Below, piece by piece: positions 22,375-33,918 of a stretch of 64,000 bases of DNA; position 1 is the first letter of the stretch; every line of letters starts with the position of its first letter. The stretch comes from Tuctoria greenei (lineage: Eukaryota > Streptophyta > Magnoliopsida > Poales > Poaceae), in contig JAYESD010000004.1 in the NCBI GenBank assembly GCA_036927565.1, forward strand, positions 66,400,933 through 66,464,932, in the 5' to 3' direction. Made by a program: the position numbers and the translations under genes. The notes under the pieces were generated by a model. That model was not told the DNA's origin, searched no databases, and worked only from the letters and a program-made list of their open reading frames with translations.

Positions 22375-22749
22375 TTACTTTGGTGCGGTTTGAGATGCTT
22401 CAAATTCTACGTTGATCCCTTCCTCATTGGTCAACTTCACCGTTTTCGTGGCACACTCAATAACTCCATTGTGCTTCCTCAACCAGTCCATACCAAGTAT
22501 AATGTCCAATCCTTGAGAATCCAAAACAATGAGATTGGCAAGGAAGTCTACCCCCCTTATTCTAAGGCTTACTTTTGGACATACTATATTTGTCCTCATC
22601 TCTCCTCCAGGAGACATAACCAATAGAGTAAACTTCATATGAGAGATAGGCAAACTATACTTTGAAACATATTTCGATTCAATGAATGAATGCAATGCTC
22701 CAGAATCAAATAAGTCCAAAAGTGTCCAGGGAGAAAAACAAACGAACAA
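22375..22749 (-). pseudogene. Pol copy P1: protease fused to LTR sequence
   Basis: This frame starts inside the embedded LTR fragment and by chance reads in frame into protease at about 22,711, giving LLDL then FDSGALHSFIESK. The protease keeps D-S-G, unlike copy P2, and continues FTLLVMSPGGEMRTN, then VDFLANLIVLDSQGLDIILGMDWL to a stop that P2 shares (after APK). All Gag and the N-terminal part of protease are absent from P1, because the duplication begins at the active site. Confidence 0.9.
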
Positions 22750-22937
22750 GTCTATTCGAAGTCAGAGAGAAATCGAACTAGTCCGCACAAAAATCGGACT
22801 AGTCCGCACTTCCCAGAATTCTTAAGTGCGGTTTTGTTTCTAATTTATTTTAAACTTGTTCCTTTTTATTTGGATTAATGTTAAACATGATTAATAAACT
22901 TATGCAATGCGTGATGCATGAAAATGAGGGTGTTACA
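22713..22937 (-). repeat. Embedded partial LTR between the two pol copies
   Basis: 225 bp equal to the terminal part of the family A LTR (compare 19,232-19,457), ending GGGTGTTACA and followed by the polypurine side. It retains CGGACTAGTCCG where the 3' LTR copy has CAGACTACTCCG. At its left edge it joins protease sequence within a short A-rich shared stretch (AAA-Y-AA). Confidence 0.93.
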
Positions 22938-24244
22938 AACATACCCCCCTTGAAATGAATCTCGTCCTCGAGATTCGACGCATAAGAGAAAAGATAGGGA
23001 AATTCCTTCTTGAGATCATCTACAACTCCCATGTTGCCTCTGATTCTGTGTGATGCTTCCATTGCACTTTACACCATCTGATGACCTTGTTTCTTGTGAA
23101 ACTCTCCTTGGTTCCCAAGATTTTGATCGGTTGCTTGGTATAAGTCAAATCTTCCTCTAGTTCCATTTCTTCCATTGGCACTTATTCTTCCGGTACTCTT
23201 AAACACTTCTTGAGCTGGGAAACATGAAATACATAATGTACATCTGAAAGATGAGCTGGCATCTCCAACTTATACACATTTCTCCTCTTTTGTCCAAAAA
23301 TCTTGAATGGCCCAATGTATCGGGGTGCTAGCTTGCCTCTTATGTTAAACCTCTTATGACCTCTTATTGGTGACACCTTGAGGTAAACAAAATCTCCTAT
23401 TTCAAAGGCTAGTTTCCTTCTCCTATTATCCGCATAGTCTTTTTGCCTTGATTGAGCGGCCCTCAAGTTCTCACTGATTACCTGAACTTGTTTTTCAGCT
23501 GCTTGCAACACATCCGGACCAAATACTTGAGTTTCCCCTGTCTCATTCCAGAACAAAGGTGTCCTACACTTCCTTCCATATAGTGCTTCATATGGTGACA
23601 TCTTAAAACTTTGCATATGGCAAGCTCTTGTCCCAACTTTTCCCATGCTTCAAAGCACACGCTCTTAACATGTCCTCCAAAATTTGATTGGTCCTATCAG
23701 TTTGTCCATCCGTTTGAGGGTGATGTGCTGTGCTAAAATTTAACCTCGTTCCCAATACATCGTGCAATTTCTGCCAAAATCTGGAGGTCAATTGAGAACC
23801 TCTATCAAACACTATCTTCTTTGGAACTCCATGTAATCATACTATTCTTCCCATATACAGTTCAGCCAATTTCTCTCCATTAAAGGTGGTCTTGACAGGA
23901 ATAAAGTGAGCTGACATGGTCAAACGATCCACAATTACCCATATTGAATCATAACCGGACTGTGTACGTGGCAATCTAACTATAAAGTCCATGCTGATTT
24001 CTTCCCACTTGCATTCTGGAGTCTTCAATGGTTGCAATAATCCAGCTGGCCTTTGATGTTCTGCCTTCACCCGTTGGCAAACATCACACAATGCTACGTA
24101 TTCAGCTATGTCCTTTTTCATGCTAACCCACCAATAACAAGTCTTTAAGTCTTTGTACATTTTCGTACAACCGGGGTGAATTGAGTATGGCGAGTCATGT
24201 GCCTCTTTTAATATTGTCTCCCAAATATGCTTCACATTAGGCAC
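22938..24244 (-). pseudogene. Pol copy P2: polypurine side, integrase and chromodomain
   Basis: Same order as in P1, 3,481 bp to the right. Visible are LKEAHDSPYSIHPGCTKMY and CDVCQRVKAEHQRPAGLL (Zn-binding HHCC region), MDFIVRLPRTQ, WVIVDRLTMSAHFIP, FDRGSQLTSRFW, AHHPQTDGQTDR, ILEDMLRA, and the C-terminal GPF and chromodomain pieces (22,850-23,062). It keeps the residues lost from P1 by the 9-bp deletion. The stop before FDRGSQ and the frame break after LPYAKF are shared with P1. The PPT here is cleaner (CAAGGGGGGTATG on minus) and the hairpin palindrome is at 22,957-22,976. Confidence 0.93.
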
Positions 24245-24331
24245 AACAATCCTCTTACCAAGCCATAGAGTACCATGTTTATCCTCATCAAATCTGAATT
24301 ATCTCCCTTCTTGGGCCCTTTCCTTGATTTC

Positions 24332-24793
24332 CTAGATTTCCTCATCCTTTGTTTGACCCTCTCGAATCTCTCGCTCCAAGGTCGGATTTAATTCCATTAT
24401 TCCCATCTCATTCACAAATTCGAGATTCAACCGTTCAACCTCATTGCATAACTCGGATGGCAACTCTCGACCTGTGAGTTGGTGACTTACTCCTTTTCTA
24501 CTCAAAGCATCGACCACGACATTGGCTTTTCCGAGGTGATAGTTGATTTCAAAATCATAATCCTTGATGAGCTCCAACCATCTTTGTTGCCTCAAATTCA
24601 GGTCTGTTTGTGTGAATATGTACTTGAGACTCTTATAATCCGTATAAATTTCACACCTATGTCCAAGAATGTAGTGTCTCCAAATTTTTAATGCATGTAC
24701 CACAGCTGCGAGTTCCAAATCATGTGTTGGATATTTCTGCTCATGTTTCTTCAATTGCCTCGTTGCGTAGGTGACCACTTGACCTTCTTGCAT
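24332..24793 (-). pseudogene. Pol copy P2: RNase H
   Basis: Contains QVVTYATRQLKKHEQKYP, HDLELAAVVHALKIWRHYI, IYTDYKSLKYIF and INYHLGKANVVVDALSRKG. The first segment (the CDAS motif) lies upstream and is separated by a small change around 24,790 where P1 reads straight through. The rest matches P1 nearly residue for residue. Confidence 0.92.
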
Positions 24794-24893
24794 GAATACA
24801 CATCCAATTTCTTGTCTCGATGCATCACAATATATGTCAAAACTCTTGCTTACGTCCGAAAATAAAAAACTGAGGTCGTTGTTAATCTTTTCT

Positions 24894-25699
24894 TCAACTC
24901 CTCAAAACTCTCTTGACAAGCTTGAGTCCATTGAAACGCTTTCCCCTTAGCAACTCCATCATTGGCTTGACTATCTTGGAAAAGTCATTGATGAATCGAC
25001 GGTAATACCTAGCCATCCCAAGAAAACTTTGTATCTCCTTTACGTTTTGCGGTGGATCCCACTTTAGCACATCCCTCACCTTTCCTGGGTTGACCGATAC
25101 TCCTCCTCCCGAGATGATATGACCCAAAAATGATACATGTCTCAACCAAACTGGCTCTTGCTGAACTTGGCATACAATTGATGCTCCCTCAATTTCTGCA
25201 ATGTAGGCCTCAAGTGTTCCTCGTGTTCCTGCTCATCCTTCTCATAGATCATAATGTCGTCTATGAACACCACTACAAACTTATCCAGGTACTTCATGAA
25301 GACCCTATTCATGAGGTACACAAAGTAGGCAGGCGCATTTGTCAATCCAAAGGACATCACGGTGTACTCAAAGGATCCATACCGTGTCCTGAAAGCTGTC
25401 TTGGGCATGTCCGATGGCCTATTGTTCATTTGAATGTATCCCGAGCTCAAATCTATCTTGGAGAAAACACATGCACCCTTCATCTGATCAAACAAGTCTT
25501 CTATGCGTGGCAAGGTGTACTTTTTCTTGATCGTTATCTCATTGAGAGCTCGGTAATCCACACACATCTTTTGCGACCCATCCTTCTTATCCACAAAAAG
25601 AACGGGTGCTCCACAAGGTGAAGAGCTTGGGCAAATAAAACCTTTCTCTAGTTGCTCTTGAATCTGCTTCTTGAGCTCCGTTAATTCCTTAGGAGTCAT
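24894..25699 (-). pseudogene. Pol copy P2: reverse transcriptase
   Basis: It has MTPKELTELKKQIQEQLEKG, DKKDGSQKMCVDYRALN, SKIDLSSGYIQMN, MSFGLTNAPAYFV and FVVVFIDDIMIY, then after a frame change FLGHIISGGGVSVNPGK and IQSFLGMARYYRRFI. It lies 3,493 bp from the P1 copy; the 12-bp difference from the downstream offset comes from two small indels. Shared stops upstream (after APK and three more before the RT start) show common descent from a broken parent. Confidence 0.94.
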
Positions 25700-25867
25700 C
25701 CTATATGTCCTCTAAGCTATAGGTGCAGTTCCAGGTATTAAATCAATAACAAACTCAATGTCTCAATCAGGTGGCATACTTGGCAACTCATCCGGAAACA
25801 CATCCAAGAATTAACAAACCACTAGAATCTCCTCTATTGCGGCACCATCCATGTGATTCAGCTCCAA

Positions 25868-26656
25868 TTACTTTGGTGCGATTTGAGATGCTTCAAATTC
25901 AACGTTGATCCCTTCCTCTTTGGTCAACTTCACCGTTTTTGTGGCACACTCAATAACTCCATTGTGCTTCCTCAACCAGTCCATACCAAGTATAATGTCC
26001 AATCCTTGAGAATCCAAAACAATGAGATTGGCAAGGAAGTCTACCCCCCTTATTCTAAGGCTTACTTTTGGACATACTATATTTGTCCTCATCTCTCCTC
26101 CAGGAGACATAACCAATAGAGTAAACTTCATATGAGAGATAGGAAAACTATTCTTTGAAACATATTTTGATTCAATGAATGAATGCAATGCTCTATAATC
26201 AAATAACATAGTCGTCGGGTTGGAATTCGCGAGAAACATAACAATCACCACATCATCCGCTGGTTGAGCATCCCCCGTAGAGACATTGTTCACGTTGCCA
26301 CGAGCAAAATTCTGCTGTCCACGGTTCCCTTGCGGCTGTCCTCCATTGGGTCTTAGATTTTGCCTCGGCGCATTGCTTCCTTGACCAAGGCCTGACTTAG
26401 GACATTGATGTGCAAAGTGTCCAGCTTCTCCACAAGTATAGCACTTCTTTACTCCATCAGAATTTGGACGGACTTGATTCTTAACATTTGCACCCGGAAA
26501 GTTGGCACGGGGTGCATAAGGCATTGGAGGCCTAGGTGCTTGCATAACATAGCGCTGCTGCACAAACTGAGCTGGGTGCGGTTCATATCTAAGGCAATGA
26601 GCAGGCACATAGGAGCTGAAATAAGGCGCATTTGGCGGTGCAAAGCGAGGGCGCAC
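25868..26656 (-). pseudogene. A2 Gag zinc knuckle and protease (catalytic motif changed)
   Basis: In sense order: a Pro-rich linker, the CCHC zinc knuckle CYTCGEAGHFAHQCP (nucleic-acid binding in Gag), a Gln/Asn-rich linker, then protease. At the catalytic site the family D-S-G reads D-Y-R (MLFDYRALHSFIES), so proteolysis would be lost; P1 still has D-S-G. The stretch ends at a stop after APK which P1 shares. Upstream an in-frame TAA at 26,666 separates it from the Gag core. Confidence 0.93.
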
Positions 26657-26665
26657 ATTACTTCC

Positions 26666-27172
26666 TTATTGCTGTCCTTGGTATGGCGCCTTCCTCTTGT
26701 TGTCTTGCTCCATCTCATTGACCTTGTTCTCCAAAACAATTGCTTTGTCCACAAGCTTTTGGAAGTTAGCATAATAACAGTTGGGCAACTGCACTTGGAT
26801 TTCATTGTTCAAGTCTCTCATGAACAAGTATTGCTTCCGGTTGTCCCGGCTCACATCCTCAGGCGCATATCTTGAGAGTTGAGTGAATTTATCAAGGTAT
26901 TCACCCACACTTGATCTTCCTTGCCACAAGTTCTCAAATTCTTGCCTCTTCAGAATCATAACACCTTCTGACACATAGTGAGAATGGAAGCTCTCCTTGA
27001 ATACGGCCCAAGTGATCCTTTCTTGATTCACATGAGCATTGAAATAAGCATCCCACCAATCCGCAGCTGCTCCAACTAATTGATAAGAAGCAAATAGAAC
27101 CTTTTCCCGATCACTGCATTGGATAATGGCTAGCTTCTTCTCCACAGACTTGAGCCAATCATCAACATCCAT
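26666..27172 (-). pseudogene. A2 Gag core
   Basis: 168 residues with the retrotransposon Gag signature: MDVDDWLKSVEKKL, LFASYQLVGAAADWWDAYF, ITWAVFKESFHSHYV and FENLWQGRSSVGEYLDKFTQL. This part would build the particle shell. It ends at an in-frame TAA, after which the same frame carries on into the zinc knuckle. Only one Gag exists in A2, since the tandem duplication covers only protease to LTR. Confidence 0.93.
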
Positions 27173-27456
27173 AGGGTCAGCAGCTTGAGCAAAGGTTGGT
27201 TAGTCCTCATGAACTCTTCCAACCGGTTATGAGGTGGCTGGAGTGGCGGTGGAGGCATGTGGGGCTGATTGTTGATGTTACCAGCCTGCATCTGTCCCAT
27301 AGTCTGTATCATGGTGTGCATGAGCTGATTTTGCATAGCCAAAAGCTGCTCAATGTTGATAGCTCCATGAGCAGGTCCTTGTCCATTGTTGTTCTGAGGT
27401 GCTCCAATGTTCTCCTCCTCATCATTGCCATTCCTCTGGTTGCGAGTCCTCACCAT
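27130..27456 (-). pseudogene. A2 Gag N-terminus
   Basis: It starts at a true ATG at 27,456 (MVRTRNQRNGNDEEEN), the usual start of Tekay-like Gag. It runs through a Gln/Met-rich stretch and PPPPLQPPHNRLEEFMR to a frameshift near 27,195, where the expected residues before MDVDDW continue in another frame. Confidence 0.88.
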
Positions 27457-27710
27457 CTGAAGAAAAGCAAGAGATAAGAATTTAGAAGACGTCCCCAACT
27501 ATATGCATCAAGAGATATGAAACTAAACAACTAGCTACACTAGACTATGTGGACATGGCAATGCTAAAGAATCCCAAAATCCTCTATTAAGCACACAAGC
27601 AAACAATATATAGCAAACATCACACCAAATAAAAACACATCGATTCATGAGTGCTCCTATGTGCTCTAAACTGTCCATTCTATTTAGGTTGCGTCCTATG
27701 GTCAACCTAT

Positions 27711-27726
27711 GGCTCTGATACCAATT
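27711..27726 (-). promoter_or_regulatory. A2 primer-binding site (initiator Met-tRNA type)
   Basis: The minus strand reads AATTGGTATCAGAGCC directly after the LTR. TGGTATCAGAGC is complementary to the 3' end of plant initiator Met-tRNA, the usual primer in this clade. Confidence 0.92.
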
Positions 27727-28399
27727 TGTGACACCCGGTTCCGAAAATGAACCAAGTGAACGCATATGTGTGCTAGGACGTTCAACACACATACACGAGT
27801 GCAATCACAGAAGAGTATACATAAAATTACCACAGAACAAGATTTATTAACCACTTTTCTTACACAATTCATAATATCCTCTAATACAAACTCTAAGGAA
27901 AATTAATGACAAGTTTGAACTAGTGCAGCAGAAATAAACTAATTATACAACTAAGCAACTAAGTAGCATAAGCAAATAGGGTACAACGCAGCTCAACACT
28001 CCACAGGCAAAGCCGACGGTAGACACGGCCTAGAACTCTGCATTATCATCGTTAAACTCCCAATCCTGACCTGCAACTATTGGTGGGGAAATTGCAAGTG
28101 TGAGTACATGTTGTACTCAGCAAGTGTGGAAAGTATGACATGTAGCTGATTCAAATGATGAATATAATAATGGCTACATGCTAAAAAATACATTAAAACA
28201 TTTGAAAAGCAATATATTATATGTATGTGAAATAAACCCATCATAAACCATGTAATCATCATAATACCAGTCCATAATTCATTACCATCATCCATATTCC
28301 AGATTTCACCATTGCCATTAACCATATCCAATACCAGAAATTAATCCATAACCAGCCATAACCATATTATTGACACTACCAGGATTCCGGTTTATTGCA

Positions 28400-29400
28400 A
28401 CGAAAAAAATCGTTGCAATAGGTCGAAATTTGTCGCGATAGGTTGTTGTCGCAACGAAATAGAACGTCACGATAGTTTTTCCGTCTCGTGGCGATAATAG
28501 CCATGGCAATAGGTTATTGCGATGACTTGACTTCCGTGGCAAATAGTATGGTATTGCGACGACTCCACATTGGTGGAAAATAGTATGGTATTGCAACGAT
28601 TTAACGTATTGCGACGATTTAATGTATTGCGACGAAAATATCGGTGTTGCAATGATGTCACATTCGTGGCAAAAAGTATGGTACTGCAACGACTCCACGT
28701 TCGTTGCAAATAGTATGGTATTGCAACGATTTAACATATTGCGACGATTTAACATATTGCAACGAAAATAATGGTGTTGCAACGATGCCACATTCGTGGC
28801 AAAAAGTATGGTATTGCAACGACTCCACGTTCGTGGCAAATAGTATGGTATTGCAACGGTTTAACATATTTCGATGATTTAACGTATTGCAATGAAAATA
28901 ACGGTGTTGCAACGATGTCACATTCGTGGCAAAAAGTATGGTATTGCAAGCACTCCACGTTCGTGGCAAATAGTTTGGTATTGCAACGGTTTAACGTATT
29001 GCGATGATTTAACGTATTGCAACAATGCCACATTCGTGGCAAAAAGTATGGTATTGCAACGACTCCACGTTCATGACAAATAGTATGGTATTGCAATGGT
29101 TTAACGTATTGCGACGATTTAACATATTGCAACGAATAGTACGTTATTTGCGACGATTTCACATCTGTGGCGATAAGTACACTATCGCGATGATTTCATA
29201 CTCGTGGCGAATAGTATGGTGTCGCGATGTTTTCACATTCACGGCAAATAGTACGGTGTTGCAACGATTTCACATCCGTAGCGAATTGTACGGCATGGCA
29301 ATGTTTTTATATTCGTGGCGAATAGTATGGTGTTGCAACCATTTCACATCCGTGGTGAATAGTATCCTGACGCCACGAAATAGTGAATCGTGGCCACACA
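28400..29400. repeat. CACTA2 left repeat domain
   Basis: Units of about 110-130 bp built on CACATTCGTGGCAAAAAGTATGG (at about 28,668, 28,789, 28,919 and 29,029) alternate with TATTGCAACGATTTAAC. The many short frames on both strands are repeat by-products. Confidence 0.88.
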
Positions 29401-31660
29401 TCCTAATTGCAACGATTGGGGTCCTTGGCAACAGATCCTAACGCCACGAACCAGTGAATCGTGGCAATACATCCTAATGCAACGATTGTGGTCCGTGGCG
29501 ATAGATCCTGATGCCACGAAAAAGTGAATCACGGCAACACATCCTAATGCAACGATTGTGGTCCCTTGGCGATAGATCCTAACAACACGAACCAGTGAAT
29601 CGTGGCAAGACATCCTAATGCAACGCTTGTGTTTCGTTGCATTAGTATCCTGACGCCACGAAAAAGTGAATTGTGGCCACACATCCTAATTGCTACGATT
29701 GGGGTCCGTGGCCATTGATACTAACGCCACGAACCAGAGTATCGTGGCAACACATCCTAATGCAACGATTGTGTTCCGTGGCGATAGATCCTGTAACACC
29801 ACAAACCAGTAATTCGTGGCAACAAATCCTAATGCACTGATTGTAGTCTGTTGCATTAGCATCCTGACGCAACGAACAAGTGAATCGTGGGAAGACATCC
29901 TAATGCAACAATTGTGTTTCGTTGCATTAGCATCCTGACGCCACGAAAAAGTGAATCGTGGCCACACATCCTAGTTGCTATGATTGGGGTATGTGGCTAT
30001 TGATACTAATGCCACGAACCAGAGTATCATGGCAACACATCCTAATGCAACGATTCTATTTCGTTGCATTATGGTCCAAATGCAACTGTTTGCTGATTCG
30101 TGGCAACAGATCCTAATGCAATGATTGTGTTCCGTGGCAATAAAGCTGTAACGCCACGAACCAATAATTCGTGGCAACAGATCCTAATGCAACGATTGTG
30201 TTCCGTGGCAATAAAGTTGTAACACCACGATCCAGTAATTCGTGGCAACATATCTAATGCAACGATTGTGTTTCGTGGCAATAAAGTTGTAACGCCATGA
30301 ACCAGTAATTCGTGGCAACAGATCCTAATGCAACGATTGTGGTCTGTGGCGATAGATCCTGTAACTCCACGAACCAGTAATTCGTGGCAACAGATTCTAA
30401 TGCAACGATTGTGGTCTGTTGCATTAGCATCCTAACGCCACGAACTAGTGATTCGTGGCAACAGATCCTAATGCAACGATTGTGTTTCGTTGCATTAGCA
30501 TCCTGACGCCACGAAAAAGTGAATCGTGGCCACACATCCTAATTGCTACAATTGGGGTCCGTGGCCATTGATACTAACGCCACAAACTAGAGTATCGTGG
30601 CAACACATCCTAATGTAACAATTCTGTTTTGTTGCATTACGGTGCAAATGCAACTGTTTGCTGATTCGTGGCAACAGATCTGAATGCAACGATTGTGTTA
30701 CGTGGCAATAAAGTTGTAACACCCTGAACCAGTAATTCGTGACAACAGATCCTAATGCAACGATTGTGTTCCGTGGAAATAAAGCTGTAACGCCACGAAC
30801 CAATAATTCGTGGCAACATATCCTAATGCAACGATTGTGTTCCGTGGCAATAAAGTTGTAACGCCACGAACCAATAATTCGTGGCAACAGATCCTAATGC
30901 AATGATTGTTGTCTGTGGTGATAGATCCTGTAACGCAACGAACCAGTAATTCGTGGCAACAGATCCTAATGCAACGATTGTGGTCCATTGCATTAGCATC
31001 CTGACGCCACGAACTAGTGATTCGTGGCAATAGATCCTAATGCAACGATTGTGTTTCGTTGCATTAGCATCCTGACGCCACGAAAAATTGAATCGTGGCC
31101 ACACATCCTAATTGCTACGATTGGGGTCAGTGGCCATTGATACTAACGCCACGAACCAGAGTATCATGGCAACACATCCTAATGCAACGATTCTGTTTTG
31201 TTGCATTACGGTCCAAATGGAACTGTTTGCTGATTCGTGGCAACAGATCCTAATGCAACGATTGTGTTCCGTGGCAATAAAGCTGTAACGCCACGAACCA
31301 GTAATTCGTGGCAACATATCCTAATGCAACGATTGTGTTCCGTGGCGATAGATCCTGTAACGCCATGAACTAGTGATTCGTGGCAACAGATCCTAATGCA
31401 ACGATTGTGTTCCGCAGCGATAGATCCTGTAACGCAACAAACCAGTAAATGATGGCAATAGATCCTAATGCAATGATTGTGTTATGTGGCGATTGATCCT
31501 AGTGCCACGAACTAGTGACGCGTGGCAATAGATCCTAATGCAATGTCTGTGTTCCGTGGCGATAGATCCTAGTGCCACGAACTAGTGAATCGTGGCAAAA
31601 AGCCTAGCTTACTGCAACGATTTAGTATTCATTGCAGTACAGTCGTTGCAACAGGTCAGA
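29400..31660. repeat. CACTA2 right repeat domain with 569-bp higher-order unit
   Basis: Basic units of about 70-75 bp (GCCACGAACCAGTAATTCGTGG, then CAACAGATCCTAATGCAACG) are grouped. A marker GTGGCCACACATCCTA recurs at about 29,672, 29,958, 30,527 and 31,096; the last two steps are 569 bp and the first is half that. GCCACGAA ... TTCGTGGC within each unit is an 8-bp inverted repeat with a 7-nt loop. Confidence 0.85.
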
Positions 31661-33410
31661 ATCCTTGTAGTGTGACCATAACCCTTACCAAACCATCCCA
31701 ATACCAAGTTTCCTTTAATCATGTGAGGGTACAGGTTGCTCATAACTGGGAGCACGGCTATCATGACAGTTTTTAGACACACTTTGCGAGGTTGTACCAC
31801 TTTACCCACGTGTTTGTGATTTCATCACTTTTCGATGACTATAGAATCTCAATTATGCCGTCTCAAACTTCCTTAGGTGCGTGGCCAAGAGATCACAAAA
31901 TAGCCTTTACAAAGGGATTACTAGCCTGTTTAGACCCCACCGAGGTTTTATCGGTGACGATGCATCCAACTGAGCACATCTTCAACCAAGGGCCCCCTCT
32001 TGAGCCATTCGGATCCCAGGGTAGTCCCACCAATCATCAACAAACCAAATATGACTACCCCTTCCCCGAGCATCCTTAATGGTCCAAATAGCACTGGCAA
32101 ATCCCTAATTAATATGCTACGCCGCACCCATACTTGGCCACGTGGTGGCACTATAAATCCTGGATGGTCGCTCCACAAACCGGTCCTTAGATATAAAGCA
32201 AGCAAACCACCATAACATCCAACCCATCCACATGCCAGGCTTGCTTAGATCACCTGTTACCACATAATATTAACCAGTTCATGTTAATCATAATCTCATA
32301 AATGCATAATTAAGTTAAGTGGTATAGTTGTTTTCCCATCCCAATTATTAAGCGAAGCAAAAAGGGTAAAAAGTCCATCCTGACTCTGTACCTTGTATTC
32401 CATGTGACAAGGGTGGTTTAACAAAGCTAGTAAACTTCCTACCATAGGATTCCCATCAAATTGACACAAGCATGCAGTTTTGAAAACTAAACATTTATTT
32501 TAAAACAGGATCAATATGCTTCAAGGACACTTGCCTTTCTCTTTAGCTTTTTTAGGATCAAAGACTTCAAACTCTTGGTGCTGGAGATCCTCCGCGACAC
32601 TCTCTAGCGCAAATCCATCTAATCCGCACAATAAACATACAAAACAAGAAACTCAATCAATAGATGTACATATATTACTCAATGTGACATGACATGCATG
32701 ATTAATGCAAATGCAAGGTGGAACCTATTAATGAGTTGCTTTTTGATGACCACTAAGTAGTTCTAATAGTTTTTAACAAGTTTATACAGGTTTGGATTTT
32801 ATTCGAAATGAATTAGATTTAATTCAACAGGAAATAGATTGCAAAAATCGGACAAGTTCGCAGGAGGACGGCCTAGTCTGCACTGCGCAGGAACTGGCGA
32901 ACTAGGGTTTTCTAGATCAACGTGAATTTGGAGAAATGGGGTCGAATTCACGTAAGGAAAAGAGTTTAGAAGGTATACCAGGTTCTTAGGACTCCAAAGA
33001 ATCAAGGATCTTCGAGGCAACACTTGGATCTTAAAGATCTAGGGTTGATGAAGAACTTGATGGTGGATTGTTGATGAAGAACGCGAAGTTGATGGAGATC
33101 TTGATTCTTTTTTCGTTTCCTCTTCTTTTTCTTCTTGCTCTAGGTCTCCTTCTCCCTCCTTGGTGGCGGTTATTCACGATCTAGGGTTCGGGTGTGGTGG
33201 AAAAAGTGGCAAATAGATGTCAAGCCAAGGGGTGGGGTTGTTTATATAGAGGTGGAGGCTAGGGTTAGATGGATTTCGAGTTTGAGATGAGTGGAGGCCG
33301 GTTTGAAGTCACACGTGGGCTCTAAATGAGTTAGGCATGACGTCCCTAGGACCACTTAACGTAAAACCCAAGAAACAAGTCTTGAAACAAAAGATCAACT
33401 TGGAGTCTCG

Positions 33411-33795
33411 ATTTATCGGACAAGTCCGAAAAGGGCCGGACTAGTCCAAAGTTTGATAGAGAGAAATCGGACAAGTCTGGACTGGACACCGGACAAGTCT
33501 GAACTTATCCAGAGGGGAAAAATAGACAAGTCTGGCCAAAAATCGAACAAGTCTGACTTTACTCAGAGGGAAAAACGGACAAGTCCACTGGAACAGCGAA
33601 CAAGTACGGACAAATCTAGGGACTTGCAAAATTTCAAAGGAATTGGAACACTGGACTAGTCCGCACAGGACCGGACAACACCAAAAGTGTCCAGAGAGAA
33701 AAACAGAGCAGTTCGTAGCAAAATGGACAAGTCCGTTCGAAGTCAGAGAGAAATCGGACTAGTCCGCACAAAAATTGTACTAGTCCGCACTTCCT
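33411..33795. repeat. GGAC-WW-GTCC motif array in A2 5' LTR
   Basis: Copies at about 33,418, 33,436, 33,469, 33,489, 33,578, 33,654, 33,724, 33,757 and 33,778, including CGGACTAGTCCG in full. Same LTR position as the array at 18,960-19,330. Confidence 0.9.
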
Positions 33796-33918
33796 AGAAT
33801 TCTTAAGTGTGGTTTTGTTTCTAATTCATTTTAAACGTGTTCCTTTTTATGTGGATTAATGTTAAACATGATTAATGAACTTATGCAATGCATGATGCAT
33901 GAAAATGAGGGTGTTACA

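Larger units (their letters stand above)
28374..31672. mobile_element. CACTA2: coding-free CACTA element made of short repeats
   Basis: It begins CACTACCAGGATTCCGG and ends GAATCCTTGTAGTG, so the termini match as CACTAC-M-AGGATTC. It is flanked by the 3-bp TSD TGA (28,371-28,373 and 31,673-31,675). At 3,299 bp it contains no transposase sequence; virtually all of it is TTGCRACGA, CGTGGCAA and TGCAACGATTGTG words. It must have been moved by a transposase from elsewhere. Its termini and repeats differ from CACTA1, so CACTA1 is not an obvious partner. Confidence 0.95.
16611..33918 (-). mobile_element. A2: Tekay-like (chromovirus) Ty3/gypsy element with duplicated pol
   Basis: The ends are TTTGACACCC (16,611, one base off TGTGACACCC) and GGGTGTTACA (33,918). 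It is flanked by a perfect TSD GAGCC (16,606-16,610 and 33,919-33,923). In the sense direction it reads: 5' LTR (27,727-33,918, holding CACTA2), Met-tRNA primer site, gag, protease, pol copy P2, a 225-bp LTR fragment, pol copy P1, polypurine tract, 3' LTR (16,611-19,457). The primer site, the LTR start TGTAACACCC (minus) and a C-terminal chromodomain place it in the chromovirus/Tekay group. Many stops make it inactive. It sits in B's gag. Confidence 0.95.
27727..33918 (-). repeat. A2 5' LTR (interrupted by CACTA2)
   Basis: LTR sequence is 27,727-28,373 and 31,676-33,918. It starts TGTGACACCCGG and ends GGGTGTTACA. The partner LTR shows the uninterrupted site (ATTATTAACCATAACC at about 17,224). 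Minus-strand TATA at 33,241-33,248; GGAC-WW-GTCC array at 33,415-33,795. Confidence 0.95.

Noticed and set aside
28400..31600. Many 60-138 codon frames in CACTA2
   Set aside because: They are translations of the same short repeat in several frames on both strands.
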